A stretch of 21,560 nucleotides of DNA, taken from the IMG/VR virus record IMGVR_UViG_3300042391_000227, positions 1 through 21,560 of that record, one strand, 5' to 3'. This document shows positions 6,153 to 14,494 of this stretch, piece after piece. A model generated the notes under the pieces. The model made no database searches and was not told the origin of the DNA. It saw only the letters and a list, made by a program, of their open reading frames with translations. The translations under genes were made by a program, and so were the position numbers. The DNA is from a virus. The first letter of the stretch is position 1. Every line of letters starts with the position of its first letter.

Positions 6153-8869
6153 TAAATTTATTCGTAAATAATACGCTGGTCGATTTAAGCGAAGATTTTG
6201 ACTTGCTTATTACTCGTTCAATTGCTGATATTAAAAACCCTGAGCAAAGGTCAAGTGACTGGTCAAAGACTGCAAAGATACCTGGAACAAAAACAAACAA
6301 CATTTTATTCGGTGGTATATTTGAAGTTGAACATACGGTCTTAGGGAGTGGGCAATTTGCACCAAACTTTAACCCAAACAAAAAAGCTGATGTCGTTGTA
6401 TTGGTCGACGGCTTTGAGCAGTTAAGAGGATTTATTAGATTGATTCAAATAAACGTTCTTGACCACGATTTTATTGAATATGAATGTTCACTACACGGAC
6501 AAACTGCTGACTTGTTTACAACGCTTGGCAATGCTAAATTAAGCGAATTAAACTTTGACGAATACAACCACGTTTTAACTTCAACAAACGTTACCAATTC
6601 TTGGGACACGTCAATTGTAAAAAACGGAGGTTCACAAGCCTTTGCCTATGGTGAAGGTTATGTTTACGCACAAATGCTAAATAAGTTCGGAAGCAAAAAC
6701 ACTAAAACAAATCAATGGCGAGTAGATGACCATATACCTTGTTTATATGCAAAGACAATAGTCGACAAAATAATGTCAACTACTGGCTACCAATACACGT
6801 CTGATTCATTTTTTACAACTGATAGGTTTAAACGTTTAATTATTCCATTTACAAATTTTGGATTAAATACTGATGAAACATCGGCAAATAATCGTTTATT
6901 TCAATCAGCAAACACAACAACAATTACGTTTACTACATTCAATCAATTAGTGCCATTTAACAACGACTCAACTGGTGGCAACTTTGACAATGGGGGAAAT
7001 TATAATACGTCAACTTATAAGTTTATTTCACCAATTACTGCAACCTATGATTTTTATTTATCAATTAAAGGTAGTGCAAGTATTCCAAGTGGTTTGATTT
7101 CTGCGGAAACATCAAGACTGGGTTTTGGTGTATATAGGAATGGTGTTTTAAGTAGAACTATTTACATACCGTCGACAAATAGTGTAGTAAATAATTGGTC
7201 TTTTGATTCAACATCTTTTGAATCATTACAATGTTTTCAAGGTGATGAAATACAAATTAAATTTATTGAATTTTCAGGTAGAAATTTTTATAATTTATTA
7301 TCTTCATTATCACTTGATGCAAATGATAACTATTTTTTTAATCGTATTTCAGCATTTAATTACGGATATTTAAACACATTAGATTTTTCGCAGTTTTTTA
7401 GTGGCGACTTTACACAAAAAGAATTACTATTTAACTTTGTTAAAATGTTTAACTTGTATATTGAACAAGATAGCGATAACCCTAAGAAACTGCGATTTAT
7501 ACCACGTGACGAATTTTACAATGGCACTACTCAAGATTGGACTCATTTACTTGACTATTCGCAGAACGTACAAATAGTTCCAATGGGTGACTTAGAAGCA
7601 AACCCCTATGTATTTACTTACAAAGAAGGTCAAGACAATAGAAATACTGAATACAAACAAAGTACAACACGTATATATGGTGATAGAATAATCCGTTTAG
7701 ACAATGATTTTGTAAAACAAGAAAAGAAAATAGAAGTTACATTTGCGCCTACAATGATTTTTCAAGACAATAGTAGATATTATTCGTATATATTAAACGC
7801 AAATAATGACAAAGGACAGCTTAGATGTCTATATTTTGGGGGAGTTAAGACTACATCTTTATATGAAGTGTACAATACCACGCCAACAAACACACCTAAT
7901 TTTACTAAATATCCGTTAACGCTGCACATTGACGATACTGATAATATGCAATTTGACCTAAATTTTGGAATGCCAAACTATGTCATTACAAGTATGGGGT
8001 TAAATTACTCAAACCAAAACCTTGTTAATGTATATTGGTATAAAACAATTCGAGAAATTACCGATAAGAATAGCAAAGTTTTCAAAGGATATTTCCGTAT
8101 CAATCCGTATCAATGGGCAAACATTAAATTTAAAGACCTATATTTCTTTGAGGGTCAATATTGGAGACTTAACAAAATAACAGATTACAACCCTTTGCAA
8201 GAAGGCGTGTATCTATGTGAATTTCTTTTAGTGACTTATTATGAACCAACAACTTCAAACAAAAAGAATGTAGGATTAGGAGTTACTGATATTTTTGGTG
8301 ATAGATACCCATTCGGCAAACCAGTTGGGTTCACGGGCGTAACTACTGGGGGCGTAAACATTGGAGACAGTGGTTTAGATTCTAAAGACAATATCACAGT
8401 AGGCAATGACCACGTTTCGCAAGGTAAATTCGCAAACACTATTTTAGGTGGTACACAAGTAAACATCCCAATTAATTTTGAAAGTGTAACGGCTATAAAC
8501 TGCGATACTTATTCTATCACAGAATCAAATCGTTTCTATGTAGAAAATTTCCCACAGATGGGTGCTTATAGTTGTGGTGGTAATGTAATTGAAATTGACA
8601 ACACCGATAGCCCTTATACGTGTTTATACGATGACTATTTAATTGTATGCGATATGACGGGCAACATATCAATAGTTTTACCTAACCCATCAGCAAACAA
8701 AGGCAAAATATTTGTCGTTAAAAAATTAGGTAGTCCACATACAATAACTGTAACTGCTGGTGATGGTTCTATTTTAATAGATACGTCAACAAGTCACACA
8801 ATTACCAATAATAAAGAAGCACATCAATTTATTTCAACAGGAACACAATATTACGTTATAGTACCTTAA
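6149..8869 (+). CDS. large tail-tip/receptor-binding type protein
   Basis: This 906-residue protein has a mosaic layout. The N-terminal 250 residues (SSDWSKTAKIPGTKTNN, then FNPNKKADVVVLVDGFEQL and RGFIRL) look like the conserved baseplate or tip core seen in Bacteroidota phages. Residues about 250-407 form a strand-rich jelly-roll-like insert (YDFYLSIKG, LGFGVYRNGVLSR, GDEIQIKF) encoded by markedly AT-richer DNA than its surroundings. The core then resumes (FRINPYQWANIKFKDLYFF, YWRLNKITDYNP). The last 85 residues (YLIVCDMTGNISIVLPNP, VVKKLGSPHTITV) match the small C-terminal domain repeated in many tail fibres, where a predicted trimeric sandwich reads T-G-N-I-x-I-x-L-P. The protein probably joins the tail tip to host-recognition domains. 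Confidence 0.65.
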   Translation: MINLFVNNTLVDLSEDFDLLITRSIADIKNPEQRSSDWSKTAKIPGTKTNNILFGGIFEVEHTVLGSGQFAPNFNPNKKADVVVLVDGFEQLRGFIRLIQINVLDHDFIEYECSLHGQTADLFTTLGNAKLSELNFDEYNHVLTSTNVTNSWDTSIVKNGGSQAFAYGEGYVYAQMLNKFGSKNTKTNQWRVDDHIPCLYAKTIVDKIMSTTGYQYTSDSFFTTDRFKRLIIPFTNFGLNTDETSANNRLFQSANTTTITFTTFNQLVPFNNDSTGGNFDNGGNYNTSTYKFISPITATYDFYLSIKGSASIPSGLISAETSRLGFGVYRNGVLSRTIYIPSTNSVVNNWSFDSTSFESLQCFQGDEIQIKFIEFSGRNFYNLLSSLSLDANDNYFFNRISAFNYGYLNTLDFSQFFSGDFTQKELLFNFVKMFNLYIEQDSDNPKKLRFIPRDEFYNGTTQDWTHLLDYSQNVQIVPMGDLEANPYVFTYKEGQDNRNTEYKQSTTRIYGDRIIRLDNDFVKQEKKIEVTFAPTMIFQDNSRYYSYILNANNDKGQLRCLYFGGVKTTSLYEVYNTTPTNTPNFTKYPLTLHIDDTDNMQFDLNFGMPNYVITSMGLNYSNQNLVNVYWYKTIREITDKNSKVFKGYFRINPYQWANIKFKDLYFFEGQYWRLNKITDYNPLQEGVYLCEFLLVTYYEPTTSNKKNVGLGVTDIFGDRYPFGKPVGFTGVTTGGVNIGDSGLDSKDNITVGNDHVSQGKFANTILGGTQVNIPINFESVTAINCDTYSITESNRFYVENFPQMGAYSCGGNVIEIDNTDSPYTCLYDDYLIVCDMTGNISIVLPNPSANKGKIFVVKKLGSPHTITVTAGDGSILIDTSTSHTITNNKEAHQFISTGTQYYVIVP

Positions 8870-8878
8870 AACAAAACA

Positions 8879-11116
8879 ATGGCAAAATCAACCGCAGCAA
8901 TAGAAATAGAAGTAACCCCAAAAGGTGGTGCAACAGAAACCGTAAAAACGTTTAAACAACAATTAAAAGAAGCTAAAAACGAGGCTCAACAATTAGTTGC
9001 TACGTTTGGCGAATTTTCTGCTGAAGCGTTAGCTGGTCAACAAAAAGTTGCTGACTTATCAGATAAAATGGAGGATTTTAACGACCGAATAAAAGCGTTA
9101 AATCCTGACAAATTCGCACGTGTACAAACGGTTGTTAATGGGGTTGCAAGTGGTTTTGCAGCAGCACAAGGTGCAATGGCTTTGTTTGGTTCTGAAAGTG
9201 AAGATTTGCAAAAGACACTTGTAAAAGTACAAGGTGCGATGGCATTGGCTCAAGGGCTTGAAGGACTTGGTAAAGTACAACAACAATTTACCACACTTGC
9301 AAAAGATACACTACAAGGAGTTATAAAAGCATTTAGCACTTTAAAAGGGGCTATAATTGCAACCGGTATTGGTGCGTTGGTTGTGGGGTTAGGATTGCTA
9401 ATTACATATTGGGACGATATCAAAGAAGCGTTGGGTGGTGTAAGTGAAGAACAAATCAAAGTCAATGCAGCAACCAGGGATGCAGTTGCAGCACAACAAG
9501 GTAATATTGAAAAATTAAAGTCATATCAAAAACTTGTTGGAGATACTTCTTTATCAGAAAAAGAAAGAAAGGTTGCCTTAAATGAATTAAATAAATTAGG
9601 AATAGAAACAAGAGATATTAATATAAATAGTGCAAATAGTTTATCTCAATTAAATGCTCGTATAACTGATAATATTAATTTAATTAAGCAAAAAGCACAA
9701 GCACAAGCATTAGAAAAAATTATTGCTGAAGAAACTGAAAAAATATACCGTGAACAAAATAAAACTGTTGATGAACAAGTAGGATTTTTAGATAAATTAT
9801 ATGCTATTGATATGGCATTAATGACATCAGATTATGAAGGCGCAAAAGCAAGTAGGGCAAAACAAAAAGCAAATGAAAACATTACTAAATCACAAGGTTT
9901 ATTAAATATTGCGACGGAAGCATATAATAACATTTTAAAAGATTTAACTAAAAGTGAAACAAAAGTTGCTGAAGTTACAACAACAGTAAACGACGCTTAC
10001 GAAAGGCAAAATTCTACACTTCAAAATAAATTAAATCTTCAATTAATTGCACTTGAAAAAGCAAAGGCAAAAGAAGTTTCTAATTTGGTTTTAACAGAAC
10101 GTGAAAAAATTGTAATAGAAAATAAATATGCAGAACTTTCTTTAAGTGCAAAAGAAAATGCAATTAAAAAAGAACAAGGATTAATTGGTGCAATTACTGA
10201 CCCAAAACAAAGACTTTCACAACAAAGAAAACTAAATGAAGATTTAGCAAAATTAGATGTTGATAGAATAACTCAAAAAACTGCTTTTAATGAAAAAATA
10301 AAGGCAGACGATTTGAAAATAAAGGCAGAAGCCGAAAAATTAATTGCTCAACAACAAACAGATACTGATGCAGCAAATCAAATTCTTTTAAAAAGCTACG
10401 ACGAATACTACGCACAACAAATTTTGATTGCAAAAGAAAGTGGTAAAACAAAAGAAGAAATTGAAAAAGAAGTTGCACGTCTTGAAGTTGAAAATCTTGA
10501 GGCAAAATTAGTTTCTGTTCAAGATAGTGGTGATGCAACTATAGAAATTGAAACTCAAATTTTTGAGAAGAGAAAAGCAATAAAAGACAAAGAAGCTGCC
10601 GATGATTTAGAACGTGAAAAGAATAAACAAGAAGGTATTTATAATATAGCAAATAGTTCTTTGAGTGCTTTGTCTTCATTAAATGAAGCCTTTGCCAGTG
10701 ATAGTGAAGAATCGCAAAAACGTGCGTTTGAAATTGACAAGGCGTTAAAATATGCAAGTACAATAATGTCAACAATTGAAGGTACACAAAGTGCATTCAC
10801 AACTGCAAACAAATCACCAATAACTGCAATATTTCCAGCTTACCCGTACGTTCAGGCTGGGGCTGCACTTGCATTTGGTTTAGCTAACTTAAAGAAAATT
10901 AGCGATACTAAATTTCAAAGTAAAACCACACCAAGTGCTGGTGGAAATCGTGCTGCTGGTGGTGGTGAAGTTACACAAATGGCTGCACCAAGAATGTCAA
11001 GTTTAGGCAATGGTAATGAGTTAACACAAGATAGACGAGTGTACGTTACCGAAGGCGATATTTCACGCACACAGAAGCGTGTAAGCAACAATCAAAGTGT
11101 AAGTGTAGTAGAATAA
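8879..11116 (+). CDS. tail tape-measure protein
   Basis: The 745-residue protein has long charged coiled-coil stretches (residues about 20-75 and 380-620, rich in K, E, Q and A). A hydrophobic segment lies at residues 157-178 (GAIIATGIGALVVGLGLLI), and a second hydrophobic region near 646-674 (SPITAIFPAYPYVQAGAALA) is followed by a glycine/serine-rich tail. This combination is typical of tape-measure proteins, which set tail length and take part in DNA delivery. The length is modest and would predict a tail of roughly 110 nm by the usual 0.15 nm per residue rule. DNA from about 9,480 to 10,300 is much AT-richer than the start of the gene (see findings). The start is ATG after an A-rich CAAAACA context. 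Confidence 0.82.
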   Translation: MAKSTAAIEIEVTPKGGATETVKTFKQQLKEAKNEAQQLVATFGEFSAEALAGQQKVADLSDKMEDFNDRIKALNPDKFARVQTVVNGVASGFAAAQGAMALFGSESEDLQKTLVKVQGAMALAQGLEGLGKVQQQFTTLAKDTLQGVIKAFSTLKGAIIATGIGALVVGLGLLITYWDDIKEALGGVSEEQIKVNAATRDAVAAQQGNIEKLKSYQKLVGDTSLSEKERKVALNELNKLGIETRDININSANSLSQLNARITDNINLIKQKAQAQALEKIIAEETEKIYREQNKTVDEQVGFLDKLYAIDMALMTSDYEGAKASRAKQKANENITKSQGLLNIATEAYNNILKDLTKSETKVAEVTTTVNDAYERQNSTLQNKLNLQLIALEKAKAKEVSNLVLTEREKIVIENKYAELSLSAKENAIKKEQGLIGAITDPKQRLSQQRKLNEDLAKLDVDRITQKTAFNEKIKADDLKIKAEAEKLIAQQQTDTDAANQILLKSYDEYYAQQILIAKESGKTKEEIEKEVARLEVENLEAKLVSVQDSGDATIEIETQIFEKRKAIKDKEAADDLEREKNKQEGIYNIANSSLSALSSLNEAFASDSEESQKRAFEIDKALKYASTIMSTIEGTQSAFTTANKSPITAIFPAYPYVQAGAALAFGLANLKKISDTKFQSKTTPSAGGNRAAGGGEVTQMAAPRMSSLGNGNELTQDRRVYVTEGDISRTQKRVSNNQSVSVVE

Positions 11117-11117
11117 C

Positions 11118-11145
11118 GCAACAAAATTTAAATTAAACTAATATA
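11118..11145 (+). promoter_or_regulatory. two-box phage promoter motif, copy 2
   Basis: GCAACAAA (AACAA from 11120) is followed by CTAATATA from 11138, again 18 nt apart. The ATG of the protease gene at 11152 is 14 nt after the C of the second box. It fills nearly all of the 35-nt gap between the tape-measure and protease genes. Confidence 0.6.
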
Positions 11146-11151
11146 CATTAT

Positions 11152-11730
11152 ATGGATTTACCTATTTACAAATTGACCATATCTGAGGACGATTTAGAAA
11201 GTGGCGTAGAATTTATTTCTTTAGTTGACAAACCAGCAATTGAAAAAGATTTTATGGCTTTCAATCAGCGTAGAAAATTTGCTATTCAAAATGAAGAAAA
11301 AAGGATTATTTCAGGTGCTGCGATGTTGGCTGATTTGCCAATTTATCGTCGTGACGATAGTAGGGGTGAATATTACGTGGTCTTTGACAAAGAAACCATT
11401 TATAAAATTGCTAAAAAATGGGCGAAAAACAACAAGTACAATAGTGTAAATGTTGACCACGATAAGGCAATAGACGGATGCGTTTTATTTGAATCTTATT
11501 TATTGGATTTTGAACGTGGTATAATGCCACCAAAAGGATTTGATGATGCAAAAGATGGTAGTTGGTTTGTTAGTTACTTTATTGAAGACGATGCAAATTG
11601 GGAAAAATGCAAAGATGGAACTTGGAATGGGTTTAGTGTAGAGGGTTTTTTTGATTTTGTAGAACCTAAAGAAGAAGATAAAATTTTAGAAGACTTGAAA
11701 TCACTATTGTCGAAGTGGAATGGCAAATAA
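11152..11730 (+). CDS. prohead maturation protease (XkdF-like)
   Basis: The 192-residue protein starts with LPIYKLTISEDD and the segment EFISLVDKPAI. It then has a core with ISGAAMLADLPIYRRD, YYVVFDKETIYKIAK and NVDHDK with H103, followed by NGFSVEG with S162. A histidine in an (N)xDH context and a serine in GFSVEG, 59 residues apart, are the expected catalytic pair of S78/U9-type prohead serine proteases of the PBSX XkdF group. It should cleave the scaffold and possibly the capsid protein during maturation. Its position directly upstream of the scaffold-like and major capsid genes supports this. The short C-terminal helix (EEDKILEDLKSLLSKW) may bind the scaffold. It is preceded by its own copy of the two-box motif. 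Confidence 0.75.
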   Translation: MDLPIYKLTISEDDLESGVEFISLVDKPAIEKDFMAFNQRRKFAIQNEEKRIISGAAMLADLPIYRRDDSRGEYYVVFDKETIYKIAKKWAKNNKYNSVNVDHDKAIDGCVLFESYLLDFERGIMPPKGFDDAKDGSWFVSYFIEDDANWEKCKDGTWNGFSVEGFFDFVEPKEEDKILEDLKSLLSKWNGK

Positions 11731-11735
11731 AAAAT

Positions 11736-11763
11736 GCAACAATTAAAACATAAAACTAATATA
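11736..11763 (+). promoter_or_regulatory. two-box phage promoter motif, copy 3
   Basis: GCAACAAT (AACAA from 11738) and CTAATATA (from 11756) are 18 nt apart. The ATG at 11771 is 15 nt after the C of the second box. It occupies the 40-nt gap between protease and scaffold and would give the capsid genes a separate strong transcript, useful for proteins needed in high copy number. Confidence 0.6.
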
Positions 11764-11770
11764 TATAAAA

Positions 11771-12316
11771 ATGGACTCTAAAAGTTTAATTCAAGAAATC
11801 CGCACTATGTTAAAATTTGACGATGCGGTATCTGTTGAAATGGCAAGTGCCGTTTTGACCGATGGAACGGTAATCAAATGGGAAGGTGAACTTTCTGTAG
11901 GTACTGCTATCTTAGTAGAAACTGCTGAAGGCGATATCCCAGCTCCTGACGCTACTCACGAAGTAGAAGGTGGTACACTTGTAACTACAGTTGCTGGTAT
12001 CGTAACTGAAATCGTAGAACCTACTGCAGAAGTTGAAGTTGAAATCGAAGCTGCAAAAGAATTTGCAACAATTGAAAAATTCAACGAAGTAGTAAGTAAC
12101 TTAGAAAGCAAAATCGCTATTTTGACTGCACAATTTGAAAGTGTAGTTGCTAAATTAGAAAAGCAAAGTGAAATGTTTTCTAAAACTGTTGACTTAGTAG
12201 AGAAGGTTGCAAATCTTCCAAGTGCTGAACCAACAAAAGCACCCGAGACGTTAAGCAAAAAAGAACAACAATTTGCAAACATTGTAAAAATCGCACAACA
12301 ACTAAAGAAAAAATAA
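11771..12316 (+). CDS. probable capsid scaffold protein
   Basis: The 181-residue acidic protein has two parts. Residues about 20-80 form a strand-rich segment (LTDGTVIKWEGELSVG, PAPDATHEVEGGTLV, TTVAGIVTEI), a short repeat-like barrel pattern seen in proteins just upstream of capsid genes in Bacteroidota phages. Residues about 95-181 form a coiled coil (FNEVVSNLESKIAILTAQF, VVAKLEKQSEMF) ending in a lysine-rich helix (VKIAQQLKKK). A coiled coil between protease and major capsid genes, ending in a basic helix, is the normal design of a scaffold that is removed by the protease. It is only four bases from the capsid gene. Confidence 0.65.
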   Translation: MDSKSLIQEIRTMLKFDDAVSVEMASAVLTDGTVIKWEGELSVGTAILVETAEGDIPAPDATHEVEGGTLVTTVAGIVTEIVEPTAEVEVEIEAAKEFATIEKFNEVVSNLESKIAILTAQFESVVAKLEKQSEMFSKTVDLVEKVANLPSAEPTKAPETLSKKEQQFANIVKIAQQLKKK

Positions 12317-12320
12317 AAAT

Positions 12321-13265
12321 ATGTCATTTGTAGTATCATCACTCGCAAATTACACCAATGAGCAGAGTCTTAATTTATTAAGCAAAGCCCTATTCGGTGG
12401 TAAAACGGCTCGTTTAATGTACGATGCCGGTCAAGTTCAAGTAGGTATCAAATCTGCTGAAACTCTTAACATTCTATCTTCAGACGTTTATTTCCAAAAC
12501 GATTCTTGTGGTCTGACCCCGTCTGGTTTAACAACTTTCACACAAAGAACTTTAACAGTAGGTAAACTTGCAGTTGAAGAAACCCTTTGTCCTAAAACTT
12601 TGGAAGCTAAATGGATGCAAACACAAATCGCTCCCGGTTCTGCAGTAGCATTGCCATTTGAAGAACTTATCGGTTCTGAGAAAGCTGGTGTAATTGCTGA
12701 GAAATTGGAAATTGCTATTTGGCAAGGAACTGTAGCGACATCTAACACTAACCCTAACACTAACAAGTTCGATGGTTTTACAACTATCTTGACTGCATTA
12801 GGATTTGGTGGTTCAGGTGACCCTATTTCAGGAAACACTATTAGTGCAACTTCAGTTACAACTTCAAACGCTGATGACATCTTAGATGCTATCTACGCTG
12901 CTATTCCTTCAAGAATTGCAAGTAAAGACAACTTGGTTTGTTTTTGTGGAGTTGATTTCTACAAGAAGTTCTTAGTAAACTTGAAGAACGCTAATTTGTA
13001 CCATTATATGCCTGAACCAGGTATGATGGATATGATTATCCCAGGTACTAATATGAAATTAATTGCAGTTGGTGGTTTGGATGGAACTGACAAATTGGTT
13101 GCAACTCATTTGACTAACTTGTTCGTAGGAACTGACTTGGCAAATGAAGAAGAACAATATAAATTTGTATTCGACCCAATTTCTGAAAACGTATATTTCA
13201 AAGCTAAAATGAAGTATGGCGTACAGATTGCGTTCCCTGACGAAGTAGTTTATTTCACCCTTTAA
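12321..13265 (+). CDS. major capsid protein
   Basis: The 314-residue protein sits between the scaffold and tube genes and has features of an HK97-fold shell protein. An N-terminal helical arm (NEQSLNLLSKALFGGKTARLM) is followed by a segment with CPKTLEAKWMQTQIAPG and EELIGSEKAGVIAEKLEIAIW (spine-helix type). A central A-domain-like part then has DDILDAIYAAIPSRI and CGVDFYKKFLVNLKNANLY, and a strand-rich end closes with KAKMKYGVQIAFPDEVVYF. The DNA is richer in C-ending codons than neighbouring genes, as expected for a highly expressed protein. The assignment rests on context and fold-like pattern rather than a single diagnostic motif. Confidence 0.8.
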   Translation: MSFVVSSLANYTNEQSLNLLSKALFGGKTARLMYDAGQVQVGIKSAETLNILSSDVYFQNDSCGLTPSGLTTFTQRTLTVGKLAVEETLCPKTLEAKWMQTQIAPGSAVALPFEELIGSEKAGVIAEKLEIAIWQGTVATSNTNPNTNKFDGFTTILTALGFGGSGDPISGNTISATSVTTSNADDILDAIYAAIPSRIASKDNLVCFCGVDFYKKFLVNLKNANLYHYMPEPGMMDMIIPGTNMKLIAVGGLDGTDKLVATHLTNLFVGTDLANEEEQYKFVFDPISENVYFKAKMKYGVQIAFPDEVVYFTL

Positions 13266-13277
13266 TTTATATAAGAT

Positions 13278-13784
13278 ATGCCGTGTTTAATTTCTCAAAG
13301 TTTTGCCCTTGATTGCAAAGATGCAGTCGGTGGCGTTAAATCTATCTATCTTGTTAACTGGGCTAAAACTGGCTTTACAGTTGCAAGTGGTGAAGTTACG
13401 GCAACATCAGTAGCAAGTGGGGATGTTTACACTTATGACATCCCTAAAGCGACTGCATCAATGACTAACACAACCAACGTAAGCGTTGAAAACGGCACGG
13501 TTTTTAACCAATGTGACGTGGCTTTCAAATTGCGAAGGTTGTCAACTGCTAAGCGTAATGAGTTAAAATTATTAGCTCAAGGACGTGTATTTACCATTGT
13601 AAAAACCAATAACGATGAGTATTGGTTGGTAGGTAAAGAAAGCGGTTGTGATGTTAGTTCAATGGTTGCGAACACTGGTGCTGCGTTTGGTGATTCTACT
13701 GGTTATGAAGTTACACTTCAGGCTATGGATATCGAAGCACCATACAAGTTGCAGTCTTCTGTAGTAACTACATTAGGGCTTTAA
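13278..13784 (+). CDS. probable major tail (tube) protein
   Basis: The 168-residue protein begins MPCLISQSFALDCKDAVGG and contains alternating strands with a small helical part (AFKLRRLSTAKRNELKLLA). It ends with YEVTLQAMDIEAPYKL. The CxD..GGxKxIYLVNW start and the E-A-P-Y closing segment are of the type I associate with tube proteins in Bacteroidota phages and prophages. It follows the capsid gene after 12 nt in the strongly expressed head unit and is followed by a terminator, consistent with a protein needed in large amounts. A head decoration protein is the main alternative. Confidence 0.5.
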   Translation: MPCLISQSFALDCKDAVGGVKSIYLVNWAKTGFTVASGEVTATSVASGDVYTYDIPKATASMTNTTNVSVENGTVFNQCDVAFKLRRLSTAKRNELKLLAQGRVFTIVKTNNDEYWLVGKESGCDVSSMVANTGAAFGDSTGYEVTLQAMDIEAPYKLQSSVVTTLGL

Positions 13785-13806
13785 TTTCTGTCTTGTTTTC
13801 ATATGT

Positions 13807-13834
13807 GGGGGGTGGCTTAGGTCACCCCTTTTTT
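13807..13834 (+). terminator. rho-independent terminator after the capsid/tube unit
   Basis: A GGGGTG / CACCCC stem (13809-13814 with 13823-13828), extendable by a G·T pair on the inside, closes an 8-nt loop and is followed by six T. It lies just after the stop of the tube-type gene and directly before copy 4 of the two-box motif. This is the same terminator-promoter order seen at 4937-5007. Confidence 0.8.
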
Positions 13835-13837
13835 ATT

Positions 13838-13865
13838 GTAACAAATTAGGTTATTTGCTAATATA
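13838..13865 (+). promoter_or_regulatory. two-box phage promoter motif, copy 4
   Basis: GTAACAAA (AACAA from 13840) is followed by CTAATATA from 13858, 18 nt apart, and an ATG at 13872, 14 nt after the C of the second box. The motif begins four bases after the T run of the preceding terminator. Confidence 0.65.
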
Positions 13866-13871
13866 CTTATA

Positions 13872-14234
13872 ATGCTATTAATCACTAAAGGCGAAACAAA
13901 ATTTTGGTACTTAACGTTAACTGAAAAGGTAACAATAAGCAACCCAAAGTTTTTGTTTTATTTAACACATAGACAAACGAATAAAACGTATGCTTTTATT
14001 TTAAGTGATGTTAGCACTTTTAAAGATAGATATAATAAGTTTTCAATTAACGAAAACACATACGATTTTTTTGAAGGAGAGTATATGTACGAAATTTATG
14101 CTCAAACTTCACCAAGTAATTTAAACCCAGCACTTGCAAATGAGCAAGTAGAAAGTGGAATATTAAAAGTTCAATTATCAAGTACAACAACAGACGAATA
14201 TAATCCAACATTAATAGAAAAAATATATGAGTAA
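13872..14234 (+). CDS. small virion-type protein of Bacteroidota phages
   Basis: The 120-residue protein has an N-terminal strand block (MLLITKGETKFWYLTLTEKVT) and NPKFLFYLTHRQTNKTYAF, then FKDRYNKFSINENTYDFFEGEYMYEIYAQ. It ends in a VESGILKVQ segment. I have seen this arrangement (KGE/QT start, LTEK.T, F.L.....ERYN.F, GEY.Y.IY, VE.G...V) as an uncharacterised protein beside the fibre genes of many Bacteroidota phages. Ig-like or fibre-support folding is likely. It is first in the unit downstream of motif copy 4 and overlaps the following gene by eight bases. Confidence 0.55.
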   Translation: MLLITKGETKFWYLTLTEKVTISNPKFLFYLTHRQTNKTYAFILSDVSTFKDRYNKFSINENTYDFFEGEYMYEIYAQTSPSNLNPALANEQVESGILKVQLSSTTTDEYNPTLIEKIYE

Positions 14235-14493
14235 TTCAAACGAATTTATGGCTGGTTTTACTGGTTGCAAAGTAATCAGTAATACATCAGCAAACACGGG
14301 AAGATTTAGGGGCTTTGTCGTTAATAGTGACGCAGTAGTATCGGCGATTTCTTTCGATGGTACATCTTTAATGACACAACTTGGTTTAACTGGTGTCACT
14401 TTAAAGCAAGGAATTTTTATCACTTTGCCTGAAGAACAAACTATCACGTCAATTACGTTAACAAGCGGTTCAATCGTTTTATACAACGAATAA
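14227..14493 (+). CDS. small structural-type protein, unknown
   Basis: The 88-residue protein is built almost wholly of short strands (GCKVISNTSANTGRFRGFV, VVSAISFDGTSL, GIFITLPEEQTITSI, GSIVLYNE). It has no cysteine pair, signal peptide or enzyme motif. Its GVTLKQGIFITLP and ITLTSGSIVLY segments resemble phage spike or decoration beta domains. It lies one base before the lectin-like surface gene, which suggests a shared role on the virion surface or fibre, but no function can be given. Confidence 0.5.
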   Translation: MSNSNEFMAGFTGCKVISNTSANTGRFRGFVVNSDAVVSAISFDGTSLMTQLGLTGVTLKQGIFITLPEEQTITSITLTSGSIVLYNE

Positions 14494-14494
14494 A

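Noticed and set aside
11956-12880. Two 130-codon minus-strand frames opposite the scaffold and capsid genes
   Set aside because: They mirror the codon structure of strongly supported plus-strand genes. All other genes in the window run on the plus strand and no promoter is seen for them.
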